From assembly GCF_014529705.1 (NCBI RefSeq), contig NZ_JAANIH010000051.1, forward strand, positions 1 through 63,455: a stretch of 63,455 nucleotides of DNA, written 5' to 3'. Below the pieces are notes generated by a model that worked only from the letters and a program-made list of their open reading frames with translations, searched no databases and was not told where the DNA came from. This stretch comes from Bradyrhizobium campsiandrae (GTDB lineage Bacteria > Pseudomonadota > Alphaproteobacteria > Rhizobiales > Xanthobacteraceae). Below are positions 43,874-52,226 of this stretch, piece by piece. Numbering within the stretch: the stretch's first letter is position 1; the number at the start of each line of letters is the position of its first letter. The position numbers were made by a program, and so were the translations under genes.

Positions 43874-44030
43874 GTGTTTCCCTTCATCCTGATTGCCTGC
43901 CGGAAGCAAAGCAATTCCGGGGCCAGTGAAGGTCAGGCCTTGGGCGGACCAGGGCCAGCCAGACCCGAAGCGCTGTCATTTGGCTGTAATCGAAGGTCGA
44001 AGGGGAGCCGCTGGCGGCGCGGGCCGCGGA

Positions 44031-45656
44031 TCAGTTTTCCTCGCTGCTGGTCCCCTCGCGCAGATCGGGCTTCACCACGTCCTCGGGCGCCGCGTGTGCG
44101 ACAGGCTGCGGGGTGCCTGCGATCTCCGGGCCGATCTCGCGGCCGCGGGCGCGGATCAGGCGCTCATAGGCCGAGACCAGCGTGACGTAGGGGCTGACCC
44201 AGATCCAGCCATCGCGCGTGAACACCTGGATGTCGAAATGGAGATGCATCGACGTGCCCGCGGGATGGTCAAGAAAATTGGAGATCACGCCTATCTTTTC
44301 GCCTTCGCTGACGATGCGGCCATTGAGCACCCCGTCGGCGTTCAGGGCCTGCGGGTTCATGTGCATGTAGCGGAAGCGGATGCGCTCGGTGCGGCTGTTC
44401 ACTTCGAGGGTGACCGCCTGGTCCTTGGGCGCACGGATCACCACGGCGTCGCGCACGGCAACGACCCCGCGTTGCTTGGGATCGCAGGGTTCGTGGCTGT
44501 CGTCGGACGAGGGGCAATTGGCGGCGCGGATGTCCTCGCCCTGGTGGCCGTAGCCGCCACCGCACTGCCAGACCTCGAAGCTGCGCGACTCGCAGAAATT
44601 GTCGCGCCAGGGATAGGCGGTCGGCCCGTCGTCCTTGTCGCGCTTGGCGTAGGATTGCGAATGCACGAAGGCCGGCGCCTTCTCGAGCGGGAAGCGGATC
44701 TGTGCGTAGGCCATCGCATCAGGATGGCCGCCCTGTTTGCGATAGCCGGTGTTCGGGATGATGTCGCCGCTTGGGCGGTAGCTGAAATCCGTCGAACGTG
44801 GGACGGGACGTTCGGTCACGTAGGACGCAACGTCCATCAGGGGCCGCATGCGCTGTCCGCCGGCGACGCGCAGCGCCTTCAGGAATCGCTCGGCGACGGG
44901 ATAGGCCTCCTTACAGGCAAGCCGCCGCGGCTTTGCGATGCTGTCCAGGCACGGGATCGACACCACATAGGCGACGCCGAACCGCGTGAAGGCGTAGCGC
45001 ACATAGCCTTCGCGGATGAACTTGCGCAGGTCCGGAAAGATGGTAGCAAGCGGTTTGACCGGCTCGCCCTTGCCGCTGGCGGGATCGGCGATGTCGTAAA
45101 CGAGCGCCGAGCCGGTGATCTGGACCTCGACCGGCTTTGCGAAGGTGCGTGAGGGCATGCCCTCGCCGGCGCCGGGCTCGAGTGAGAACGTCGCACTGTA
45201 GCCGGCAGGGCCGGCGTCGAACATGTCGACGGGATTGAAATCAGCCTGGTAGCGCGACAGCGCGAGTGGCGTGCCCGGCGCGCCGTTGCGCTGCGCCTCG
45301 AGATAGGCGACCGCATCGAACGGCAGCAGCACGGGAACCGAGCTGCGGGCAATGCCGGTGAAGAATTGCGAGGAGACCGCGTTGAGCTGCACCAGCGCAG
45401 GCGTGGCGCGAGGGTCGTAGCGCGAGACCGAACGTCGCGGCACGAAGATGAAATCGCCCGCGATCAGTGGTCGGCTGTTGATCTCGGTGCGGAACTGGTC
45501 AAGCGCCGCGCGCCAATCGACGCGCAGGGCCGTGAGCGACGGGCTGCGGATCTCGTCCGCGGTGCCCGGCGTGGCGGTGAGGAGCGAGAGCGACGCCAGA
45601 AGCAGCGAGACGAAGCGGAAACTCTTCCCAACCACTGTCTCGCCCCCCGGCGGCAC
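44031..45656 (-). CDS. Secreted M23-family (LytM) peptidase
   Basis: A 541-residue exported protein starting at GTG 45656, or alternatively GTG 45635. The signal peptide ends around TADEI (residue 34). The long N-terminal part (40-340) is not recognised. The M23 domain has Zn ligands in GYGHQGEDIRA (His and Asp) and HLHFDIQ (His-x-His), but a 70-residue insert with several Cys (FCESRSFEVWQCGGG; ANCPSSDDSHEPCDP) lies around the first ligand. M23 enzymes cut peptide cross-links in peptidoglycan. It lies 16 bp downstream of efp on the same strand and may be read from the efp promoter. Confidence 0.85.
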   Translation of the reverse strand: MPPGGETVVGKSFRFVSLLLASLSLLTATPGTADEIRSPSLTALRVDWRAALDQFRTEINSRPLIAGDFIFVPRRSVSRYDPRATPALVQLNAVSSQFFTGIARSSVPVLLPFDAVAYLEAQRNGAPGTPLALSRYQADFNPVDMFDAGPAGYSATFSLEPGAGEGMPSRTFAKPVEVQITGSALVYDIADPASGKGEPVKPLATIFPDLRKFIREGYVRYAFTRFGVAYVVSIPCLDSIAKPRRLACKEAYPVAERFLKALRVAGGQRMRPLMDVASYVTERPVPRSTDFSYRPSGDIIPNTGYRKQGGHPDAMAYAQIRFPLEKAPAFVHSQSYAKRDKDDGPTAYPWRDNFCESRSFEVWQCGGGYGHQGEDIRAANCPSSDDSHEPCDPKQRGVVAVRDAVVIRAPKDQAVTLEVNSRTERIRFRYMHMNPQALNADGVLNGRIVSEGEKIGVISNFLDHPAGTSMHLHFDIQVFTRDGWIWVSPYVTLVSAYERLIRARGREIGPEIAGTPQPVAHAAPEDVVKPDLREGTSSEEN

Positions 45657-45672
45657 TTGTTTCGATCCTCGC

Positions 45673-46239
45673 TTAGTCCTTTGCGCGCTCGGAGTAGGAG
45701 CCGTCTTCGGTCATCACCACGATGCGGGTGCCGACCGAGATGTGCGGCGGCACGGTCGTGCGGACGCCGTTGGAGAGCACCGCGGGCTTGTAGGACGACG
45801 AGGCGGTCTGGCCCTTGGTCACCGGCTCGGTCTCGACGACTTCCAGCGTCACGCGCTGCGGCAGCGCGAGCGAGACAACGTTGACGTCGTGCAACGACAG
45901 CTTGACGGTCATGTCCGGCTGAAGATAGGCGGCGGCGTCGCCGACGACGTCCTTGGGGACCTGGACCTGATCGTAGGTCTCGGGGTTCATGAAGTGGAAG
46001 CCGTCGCCATCTTCATACAGGAAGGTGTAGTTGCGCTCTTCGATCGTGGCCTTTTCGACCTGGTCGGTGGTCTTGTAGCGCTCGGAGATCTTTACCCCGT
46101 CCGAGATTCGGCGCATTTCGATCTGGCTGACCGGCGTGCCCTTGCCGGGATGGATGTTCTCGGCGCTCACGACGACATAAAGCTTGCCGTCTTGCTCGAT
46201 CACGTTGCCCTTGCGAATAGAACTGGCGATGACTCTCAA
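45673..46239 (-). CDS. efp: Translation elongation factor P
   Basis: A 188-residue three-domain EF-P (KOW-like domain I, OB domains II and III). It binds stalled ribosomes between the P and E sites and speeds peptide bond formation at poly-proline. The modified residue is Lys33 at the tip of domain I (NIHPGKGTP), the type beta-lysylated by EpmA/EpmB, both encoded divergently next door. The start is TTG 46239, with AGGA about 12 bases upstream, a possible translational brake. The M23 gene follows 16 bp downstream. Confidence 0.95.
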   Translation of the reverse strand: MRVIASSIRKGNVIEQDGKLYVVVSAENIHPGKGTPVSQIEMRRISDGVKISERYKTTDQVEKATIEERNYTFLYEDGDGFHFMNPETYDQVQVPKDVVGDAAAYLQPDMTVKLSLHDVNVVSLALPQRVTLEVVETEPVTKGQTASSSYKPAVLSNGVRTTVPPHISVGTRIVVMTEDGSYSERAKD

Positions 46240-46401
46240 AGCTATATTTCCTGCTTGCTTGGCCCGGCTCCGGCCAGGACGTGGTCAAATCGATGGGGGA
46301 CTTGGGGCCTCAAATCGGACCTCGGCGCCCGTTTCGGGCCGCAACATACTGATTTTGCCGTTGGATGCCAGCACTTTGCTGACCTGCGGGGCGGTCGGTT
46401 A

Positions 46402-47454
46402 ATGGCTGGGGACAAGCCGATTTCGCCGTTCTGGACACCCAGCCGGCATCTCGACCGGCGGCCGTTCCTCCAGGCGAGGGGGGCCATTACCGGAGCCTTA
46501 CGGGGCTTTTTCGCCGAGCAGGGCTTTGTCGAGGTCGAAACCTCCATTCTCCAGGTCTCCCCGGGCAACGAGACCCACCTGCATGCCCCCCGGACCGAGA
46601 TCATCCGGCCCGATGGCAGCCGGGCCAGCCGATATTTGCGGACTTCGCCCGAATTCGCCTGCAAGAAGCTGCTGGCCGCCGGCGAGGAGCAGATTTTCGA
46701 ATTTGCCCGGGTGTTCCGTGACCGCGAACGCGGCGACCTGCATCTGCCCGAATTCACCATGCTGGAATGGTATCGGGCCGGTGCCCCCTACGACGCCATC
46801 ATGGCTGATACGGTTGTGGTCATTGCCCGCGCTGCGCAGGCGACGGGAATCGGGACCTTTGCCTTCCGGGGCCGGACCGCCGACCCTTTCGCTGAGCCGG
46901 AGCTGCTGACCGTGGCAGGCGCCTTCGAGCGCCACGCGGGGATCGACCTGCTGTCGACAATCGCGGGCGCCGAGGGTAACCGTGCCGCGCTCGCCCGGGC
47001 GGCCGCTGGCAAGGTTCGCGTGGCCGAGGACGACACCTGGTCGGACATCTTCAGCAAGGTCCTGGTCGAGCACGTGGAGCCGCATCTGGGGCAGGGACGT
47101 TTGACCATTCTGTTCGAATACCCATCTCCCGAGGCGGCGCTGGCGCGGGTGAAGGCCGACGATCCCAGGGTCGCGGAGCGCTTCGAGGTCTATGCCTGCG
47201 GCGTCGAGCTCGCCAACGGCTTTGGCGAATTGACCGACGCCGCGGAGCAGCGCAAGCGCTTCACCGAATCCATGGCGGAGAAGCAGCGCCGCTACGGCGA
47301 GGCCTATCCGCTGGACGAAGATTTTTTGGCTGCTGTCGCCCAGATGCCTGACGCGAGCGGCGTTGCCCTCGGGTTCGACCGCCTGGTGATGCTGGCGAGC
47401 GGTGCAACACGGATTGATCAGGTGGTGTGGACACCGCCTGCGGGTGAGACATGA
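46402..47454 (+). CDS. epmA: EF-P beta-lysine ligase EpmA (GenX/PoxA/YjeA)
   Basis: A 350-residue class II lysyl-tRNA-synthetase-like enzyme without the anticodon-binding domain. It adenylates (R)-beta-lysine and attaches it to the EF-P lysine. Motif 2 is FRDRERGDLHLPEFTMLEWYRA (about 100-121) and motif 3 GVALGFDRLVML (about 325-336). Length is much shorter than LysS (about 500), which rules out a canonical synthetase. The stop overlaps the epmB start by 4 bases. Divergent from efp across a 162-base region. Confidence 0.95.
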   Translation: MAGDKPISPFWTPSRHLDRRPFLQARGAITGALRGFFAEQGFVEVETSILQVSPGNETHLHAPRTEIIRPDGSRASRYLRTSPEFACKKLLAAGEEQIFEFARVFRDRERGDLHLPEFTMLEWYRAGAPYDAIMADTVVVIARAAQATGIGTFAFRGRTADPFAEPELLTVAGAFERHAGIDLLSTIAGAEGNRAALARAAAGKVRVAEDDTWSDIFSKVLVEHVEPHLGQGRLTILFEYPSPEAALARVKADDPRVAERFEVYACGVELANGFGELTDAAEQRKRFTESMAEKQRRYGEAYPLDEDFLAAVAQMPDASGVALGFDRLVMLASGATRIDQVVWTPPAGET

Positions 47455-48545
47455 CGAAGACCAATCTTGCACGGACGTTACGCGAGCCGGCCGAACTTGT
47501 CGCGGCGGACCTCGCGCCTGCTACGGCGCTGCCGGCGCTTGAGCGGGTCGCCGCGCGCTACGCGGTCGCGATCACGCCGGCGCTGGTCGAGCTGATCGAT
47601 AGCTCCGATCCCGACGATCCCATCGCGCGCCAGTTCGTTCCGACGGCCGCGGAGCTCGAGATGCGGCCGGGCGAGAATGCCGATCCGATCGGTGATCATC
47701 CGCATTCGCCGGTGACGGGCATCGTGCACCGCTATCCCGACCGGGTGCTGTTCAAGCTCGTTCACGTCTGCGCGGTCTACTGCCGTTTCTGTTTCCGCCG
47801 CGAGATGGTCGGTCCCGGCAAGGAGAACGCGCTCTCCGACGGCGCCTATCGTGCCGCGATCGACTACATCCGTGCGCATGGCGAGATCTGGGAGGTGATT
47901 CTGACCGGCGGCGATCCCTTGATGCTATCGCCGCGCCGAATGAGCGAGATCATGGCCGATCTCGCCGCGATCGATCACGTCAAAATCATCCGTCTTCACA
48001 CCCGCGTGCCGGTGGCTGATCCTGCGCGCATCAGCGACGAGATGGTCGCGGCGCTGAAGGTCGAAGGCGCCACGACCTGGGTCGCACTGCATGCCAACCA
48101 TGCACGCGAGCTGACGGGACCGGCCCGCGCCGCCTGCGCGAAGCTGGTCGATGCCGGCATTCCCATGGTGAGCCAGTCGGTGCTCTTGCGCGGGATCAAT
48201 GACAATGTCGCTGCTCTGTCGGATTTGATGCGGGCTTTCGTTGAGTGCCGGATCAAGCCGTACTATCTGCACCATGGCGATCTCGCACCGGGGACGGCGC
48301 ATCTGCGCACCACATTGGTGCAGGGGCAGGACTTGATGCGTGAGCTGCGTGGGCGGGTGTCAGGACTATGTCAACCGGAATACGTGATCGACATTCCCGG
48401 CGGCGCCGGCAAGTCGCCGGTCGGACCGAATTATGTATTGGCGGAGCAAAATACCGCAGCCGATGCGCGTGATGCGAAGACAGAAACGCGCTATCGTATT
48501 GTCGACTATTGCGGCGACGTTCATCTTTATCCGCCCGAGACGTGA
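47451..48545 (+). CDS. epmB: EF-P lysine 2,3-aminomutase EpmB (KamA-like radical SAM)
   Basis: A 364-residue radical-SAM, PLP-dependent enzyme converting (S)-alpha-lysine to (R)-beta-lysine for EpmA. The cluster motif CxxxCxxC is C107-AVY-C111-RF-C114; GGDPLM (about 151-156) is the GGE-like SAM motif; the PLP Lys near the C-terminus lies in PGGAGKSPVGPNY. It overlaps epmA by 4 bases. Together with efp and epmA it completes the beta-lysylation module; epmC (hydroxylase) is absent from the window. Confidence 0.94.
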   Translation: MTKTNLARTLREPAELVAADLAPATALPALERVAARYAVAITPALVELIDSSDPDDPIARQFVPTAAELEMRPGENADPIGDHPHSPVTGIVHRYPDRVLFKLVHVCAVYCRFCFRREMVGPGKENALSDGAYRAAIDYIRAHGEIWEVILTGGDPLMLSPRRMSEIMADLAAIDHVKIIRLHTRVPVADPARISDEMVAALKVEGATTWVALHANHARELTGPARAACAKLVDAGIPMVSQSVLLRGINDNVAALSDLMRAFVECRIKPYYLHHGDLAPGTAHLRTTLVQGQDLMRELRGRVSGLCQPEYVIDIPGGAGKSPVGPNYVLAEQNTAADARDAKTETRYRIVDYCGDVHLYPPET

Positions 48546-48585
48546 GCGGTCAGGGGACGCCGGTTTGAGGAATGGAGGATCGGAT

Positions 48586-48837
48586 ATGAAGAAGCTCATG
48601 GTGGCAGCGTCGCTCGTTGTCTTGCTCGGTGGCGCCGCGGTCGCGCAGACCGGTACCAAGGGATCGACGTCAGGTGGCGCAAGCTCAGGATCTCTGCCGC
48701 AGGCGCCCGTCGGCCATCGCCAGCCGCGCGCAGGTGACGTGCCGAGCGAAAAGAATCTGAGCGATCCGAACAATCCCGTGAACAAGGAAGACGCTCTGCT
48801 CGACAAGAAGATCAAGAGCATCTGCCGCGGTTGCTGA
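48586..48837 (+). CDS. Small secreted protein of unknown function
   Basis: An 83-residue protein from ATG 48586 with a strong GGAGGAT ribosome site. The signal peptide ends near VAQ-TG (about residue 21). The mature part is polar (Gly/Ser then DPNNPVNKEDALLDKKIKS) and ends in CRGC, two Cys at the very C-terminus that could form a disulfide or bind metal. No family recognised. It follows epmB after 40 bp but has its own ribosome site and no visible functional link. Confidence 0.7.
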   Translation: MKKLMVAASLVVLLGGAAVAQTGTKGSTSGGASSGSLPQAPVGHRQPRAGDVPSEKNLSDPNNPVNKEDALLDKKIKSICRGC

Positions 48838-48848
48838 GCCTTCACTGC

Positions 48849-48884
48849 GGCGGGCAGGGCGCGAACAGCATCGCCCCGCCCGCC
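48849..48884. terminator. Hairpin between convergent genes (after aroG)
   Basis: GGCGGGCAGGGCG and CGCCCCGCCCGCC pair over 13 positions with one mismatch and a 10-base loop. It lies between the small secreted-protein gene and the DAHP synthase stop. There is no U-run, so it may be a bidirectional roadblock rather than a classical terminator. Confidence 0.4.
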
Positions 48885-48894
48885 CTGGCCCTCG

Positions 48895-49980
48895 TTACGC
48901 AGAGCGCTCGTGCAGTCCCGCCCGCGCGGTGTTGCGGCGGATCTCGACCGCATCGGCGAGTTGCTCGAGCACGGTTGCCGTCGTCGCCCAATCGATGCAT
49001 CCGTCGGTGATGCTCTGGCCGTAGGTCAACGGCTTGCCCGGCACGACATCCTGACGACCGGCCACGAGATTGCTCTCGATCATCACCCCCATGATGCGGT
49101 TCTCGCCGCCGGCGATCTGGCCGGCGATGTCGGCCGTGACCAGCGGCTGGTTTTCCGGCTTCTTGCTCGAATTGGCGTGGCTCGCGTCCACCATCACCAG
49201 CGGGGCAACGCCTGACTTCGCCAGATCGTTGCAGGCCGCCGCAACGCTTGCCGCGTCGTAGTTCGGCTGAGTGCCGCCGCGCAGGATGATGTGGCAATCC
49301 TCGTTGCCCGCGGTCGAGGCGATTGCTGAGCGGCCGAGCTTCGTCACCGCCATGAAATGATGCGGATGCGACGCTGATTTCACCGCGTCTGCCGCGATGC
49401 GTACGTTGCCATCGGTGCCATTCTTGAAGCCGACCGGGCAGGACAGCCCCGAGGCCAGCTCGCGGTGGATCTGGCTCTCGGTCGTGCGCGCGCCGATGGC
49501 GGCCCAGGACACGAGGTCGGCGATGTATTGGGGCGTTGTCATGTCGAGGAATTCGGTGCCGGCGGGCAGGCCGAGATTGTTGACGGCCGAGAGCACGTTG
49601 CGTGCGAGCCGCAAGCCCTTGTTGATGTCGAAGCTGCCGTCGAGATCGGGATCGTTGATCAGGCCCTTCCAGCCGACCGTGGTGCGCGGCTTCTCGAAAT
49701 AGACCCGCATCACGATCTCGAGCTGATCGGCGAGGTCCTCACGAAGTTTGGCGAGACGCTCGGCATAGTCGAGCGCGGCCTTGGGATCATGCACCGAGCA
49801 GGGACCGACGACGACCAGAAGCCGGTCGTCCTGGCCGTTGAGGATGGCGTGGATGGCGTTGCGCGCGGCCATGACCACACGGGTCGCTGTGAGCGTGCGC
49901 GGGACCTCCCGCATCACCTCTTCCGGCGTGCTCAACTCTTTCAGTTCGCGGATACGAAGATCGTCAGTCGTGCTCAGCAC
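48895..49980 (-). CDS. aroG: Class I (AroG-type) 3-deoxy-D-arabino-heptulosonate-7-phosphate synthase
   Basis: A 361-residue enzyme condensing phosphoenolpyruvate and erythrose-4-phosphate, the first step of the shikimate pathway. Hallmarks: VVVGPCSVHDPKAALDYA (about 53-70), the PEP/metal region MRVYFEKPRTTVGWKGLINDP (Arg, Lys, Cys-containing loop family), VGFKNGTDG and DASHANSSKK. The start is GTG 49980, with AGGAG 7 bases upstream. Besides possible allosteric feedback, expression is very likely controlled by the attenuator immediately upstream (leader peptide, antiterminator and terminator at 50015-50146). Monocistronic. Confidence 0.94.
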   Translation of the reverse strand: MLSTTDDLRIRELKELSTPEEVMREVPRTLTATRVVMAARNAIHAILNGQDDRLLVVVGPCSVHDPKAALDYAERLAKLREDLADQLEIVMRVYFEKPRTTVGWKGLINDPDLDGSFDINKGLRLARNVLSAVNNLGLPAGTEFLDMTTPQYIADLVSWAAIGARTTESQIHRELASGLSCPVGFKNGTDGNVRIAADAVKSASHPHHFMAVTKLGRSAIASTAGNEDCHIILRGGTQPNYDAASVAAACNDLAKSGVAPLVMVDASHANSSKKPENQPLVTADIAGQIAGGENRIMGVMIESNLVAGRQDVVPGKPLTYGQSITDGCIDWATTATVLEQLADAVEIRRNTARAGLHERSA

Positions 49981-50014
49981 GGCGGGCTCCTGTTTGTTTC
50001 AGAACCTGCCGGCC

Positions 50015-50042
50015 AATAAAAAAGCCGCCAGGTCTGGCGGCT
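50015..50042 (-). terminator. Attenuator terminator upstream of aroG
   Basis: On the minus strand AGCCGCCA, a 4-base loop and TGGCGGCT are followed by TTTTT. It lies 24 bases after the leader-peptide stop and 35 bases before the aroG start. Its 5' arm (AGCCGCCAG, 50034-50042) is also complementary to CTGGCGGC inside the leader peptide gene (50088-50095), so terminator and antiterminator are mutually exclusive. Confidence 0.88.
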
Positions 50043-50065
50043 GTTCGGACGTTTGCTTCAATATT

Positions 50066-50146
50066 TCAGATTGAGCGCGATCCTCCTGCCGCCAGCGAGC
50101 TGTCGTAGCTAAAGTACCAAAAATAGCTGGTGGCGACGGTGATCAT
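50066..50146 (-). CDS. Aromatic-rich leader peptide of the aroG attenuator
   Basis: A 26-codon frame, ATG 50146 to TGA 50066-50068. Residues 7-14 read SYFWYFSY: three Tyr, two Phe and one Trp within eight codons. Segment 1 (codons 5-7, GCCACCAGC) can pair with segment 2 (GCTGGCGGC, codons 17-20; 8 of 9 pairs). Segment 2 can instead pair with segment 3 (GCCGCCAG, terminator 5' arm). A ribosome stalled at the aromatic codons would cover segment 1, free segment 2 and prevent the terminator; smooth translation would permit it. There is no ribosome site, and the promoter spacing puts the transcript start at the AUG itself, so it is probably a leaderless message. Confidence 0.85.
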   Translation of the reverse strand: MITVATSYFWYFSYDSSLAAGGSRSI

Positions 50147-50153
50147 GGCACGC

Positions 50154-50182
50154 GATATAGCGCGCCGATGGCGGATTGTCAC
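50154..50182 (-). promoter_or_regulatory. Sigma70-like promoter of the aroG leader
   Basis: On the minus strand GTGACA (50177-50182) and TATATC (50154-50159) are separated by exactly 17 bases. Seven bases separate the -10 element from the leader ATG, so initiation is expected at or next to the A of the AUG. It lies 32 bases after the stop of the hdeD gene, so aroG has its own transcript. Confidence 0.7.
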
Positions 50183-50213
50183 CCCCCAATCGGCGTCGAG
50201 GCTGCGAGGCGGC

Positions 50214-50792
50214 TCAACTGTTGCTTTTGCGCGCCGCCAGCGCCATGCCGATCAGGGTCGCGCCGCCGAACAGAAGGTTGATGCCGACGAGCACGCCGAT
50301 CGCCCATTCCGCCGAGCTCGGCAATCCCGTGATCACCATGAATGCAATCGCGATGTCGACGAGCCCCGAGATCAGGAGCCAGGACCAGAGGCCGCTCAGC
50401 TCGCGGCGGTGCTCCAATGCATACATGATGGTCGCGACGCCCTCGGCGAGGAAATAGGCGCCGAGCACGATGGTGAGTGTCAGCACGGCCTGCATCGGCC
50501 GCGCCAGCAGGATCATGCCGGCGAGGATTGCGAGCGCAGCCGAAATCAGCGACCACCAGAAGCCCGGCGAACTGCGCGCCCAATAAGTCGCAATCAAGCC
50601 GCCGACACCGCTGATCAAAAACATCCAGCCGAGGAAGATCGCGGTGGCGAGGCTTGCAAGCGGTGGCAGGATCAGCGCCGCAAGGCCGAGAATGGCGAGC
50701 AAGATGCCTTCGAACAGGAAGGCCTTCCAATGTGCCTTCACCGCCTGGCTCATCGCCGATTGCAGCTGTGAAAAATCCTCAGGCGATGTCAT
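50214..50792 (-). CDS. HdeD-family (DUF308) membrane protein
   Basis: A 192-residue integral membrane protein from ATG 50792 with six hydrophobic helices in two DUF308-like repeats (AFLFEGILLAILGLAALILPP; WSLISAALAILAGMILLARP; and a third at WSWLLISGLVDIAIAFMVITGLP). HdeD in E. coli belongs to the acid-resistance island; the bacterial family is widespread, and its molecular function is unknown. Single gene, followed by the aroG promoter. Confidence 0.88.
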   Translation of the reverse strand: MTSPEDFSQLQSAMSQAVKAHWKAFLFEGILLAILGLAALILPPLASLATAIFLGWMFLISGVGGLIATYWARSSPGFWWSLISAALAILAGMILLARPMQAVLTLTIVLGAYFLAEGVATIMYALEHRRELSGLWSWLLISGLVDIAIAFMVITGLPSSAEWAIGVLVGINLLFGGATLIGMALAARKSNS

Positions 50793-50861
50793 CGGCAGGC
50801 TCCGGATCGAAATGCATGCGCCCAATCTAGCCTGCCCACACCGCGCTTGCTATCCTGGGGC

Positions 50862-51902
50862 TCAACCGCCGCCGTGCGCAGACGAAAAACCGTCGCCGCT
50901 GGTGCGGATGCGGTTGCGGCCGAGAATATAGATCGCGGTTGTGACGATCAGAAGCGCGAGGCCGAGCAGGATCGAGACGAAACCGATCGGGATCAGGGCC
51001 AGCGTCAGATTCCGCTCGGGGTTGATGAGCCAGTGGTGGATCGAGGTCAGCACGAACGCCAGGCCGAGGAAGCCGACGCCGCCGCCGGCAAGCAGCAACG
51101 CCCACATCCGCCGCAACTGACTGAGCCGTTCCCGCGCGATATCGGTGCGGGGCGCGTGGTGACGCGCGACGCGGCGGACCAGACGAATTGCGAAGGCGAT
51201 CGAACTGAATCCGACCAGCAGGCTCGCGCCGCCCAGCCACATCCGCAAGGTCGGATCGAGATCTGGCATGCGCTGCAGCGTGAGCAGCGGGAAGTCGAAG
51301 GCGGAGTGCAGCGCCAGGGGGCCCGCGAAGATCAGCAGCCGGCTGGAGAGGCGGGCCCAGTCGCGGTGATGGCGGTTTGCACCAAGCGCCGTACCGGCCC
51401 GCGCGATCGTCAGATAGGCGCCGGCGATGATGCCGAGTGCACCGTGGAACGGTACCGTCAGCACGCTGCGCAGCGCCGCAAGGGACCGCCACATCTCGGC
51501 ATGCTGGACCAGATAAGCGAGGTTTTCGTACGCCGCGAAGCCGAGGCCGACGGCAGCGCCATAGACCACGGTGTCCATGGGGTTGGCGAACGTACGCCGC
51601 TTGGTCGAGGACACCAGCACGATCGCGATCACCTTCACCGCCTCCTCGGGCAGCGCGACGCTGAAGACCGAATGCATGGCGAGCGCCGCCCAGGGATTGT
51701 CAGGCGCAGCAACCATCTTGGCGAACGGGGCCCTGGCAAGACCCAGCAGTGAGATGCTGGCGGCCCCTAACAGGAAGGCCGTCCAGACCTGGGCCGGAGG
51801 TCCGGGGCGTTCCTCGGCGGCTATGACGAGCCACAGCATCAGCAGCGCTGGAGCGATGGCAGCCGTTCCGATGACGGTGGGTAACGCTTCAATCAGGTAC
51901 AT
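50862..51902 (-). CDS. PrsW-family glutamic-type intramembrane protease
   Basis: A 346-residue membrane protein with about 8-9 helices. PrsW motifs: PEEAVKVIAI (the E-E-x-x-K active motif, about 86-90), GFAAYENLAYL (Glu of motif 2), PFHGALGI (His) and ALHSAFDFPLL (His-x-x-x-Asp). In Bacillus PrsW cleaves the anti-sigma factor RsiW; alphaproteobacterial homologues have unknown targets. No sigma/anti-sigma pair is adjacent. Single gene. Confidence 0.88.
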   Translation of the reverse strand: MYLIEALPTVIGTAAIAPALLMLWLVIAAEERPGPPAQVWTAFLLGAASISLLGLARAPFAKMVAAPDNPWAALAMHSVFSVALPEEAVKVIAIVLVSSTKRRTFANPMDTVVYGAAVGLGFAAYENLAYLVQHAEMWRSLAALRSVLTVPFHGALGIIAGAYLTIARAGTALGANRHHRDWARLSSRLLIFAGPLALHSAFDFPLLTLQRMPDLDPTLRMWLGGASLLVGFSSIAFAIRLVRRVARHHAPRTDIARERLSQLRRMWALLLAGGGVGFLGLAFVLTSIHHWLINPERNLTLALIPIGFVSILLGLALLIVTTAIYILGRNRIRTSGDGFSSAHGGG

Positions 51903-52226
51903 CCGCGCCGAAGATAGGTTCCCTTGGTCCGCTTATCCACGTTTCCCGATGCGACCTTCTGTCATGCGATCGCTGTCTGGTTGCTTAACAAGCGCGACAG
52001 CTGGCGTTCATCAAGGCGGCAACGTGCAGAATGCGAGTGTAATCAACTGCATGACAGCATCATTTCGCCATCGATCAGAACGGTTTCCGAGGTGTCGTCG
52101 GGCTGCGATTGATGAGTTAGATCAGAGCGATGTGCGGATTTCTTCAATTCACGATGCGCATCCTCGGACTGCGAGGCCAGAGACGGGACAGGTCCCGTTC
52201 GGACAACGCATGACGGGCGGGATGGC
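51903..52226. other. Non-coding gap
   Basis: A 324-base stretch of lower GC content than its surroundings. I see no supported gene, RNA or known repeat. It may hold the promoter of the PrsW gene near 51903. Confidence 0.45.
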
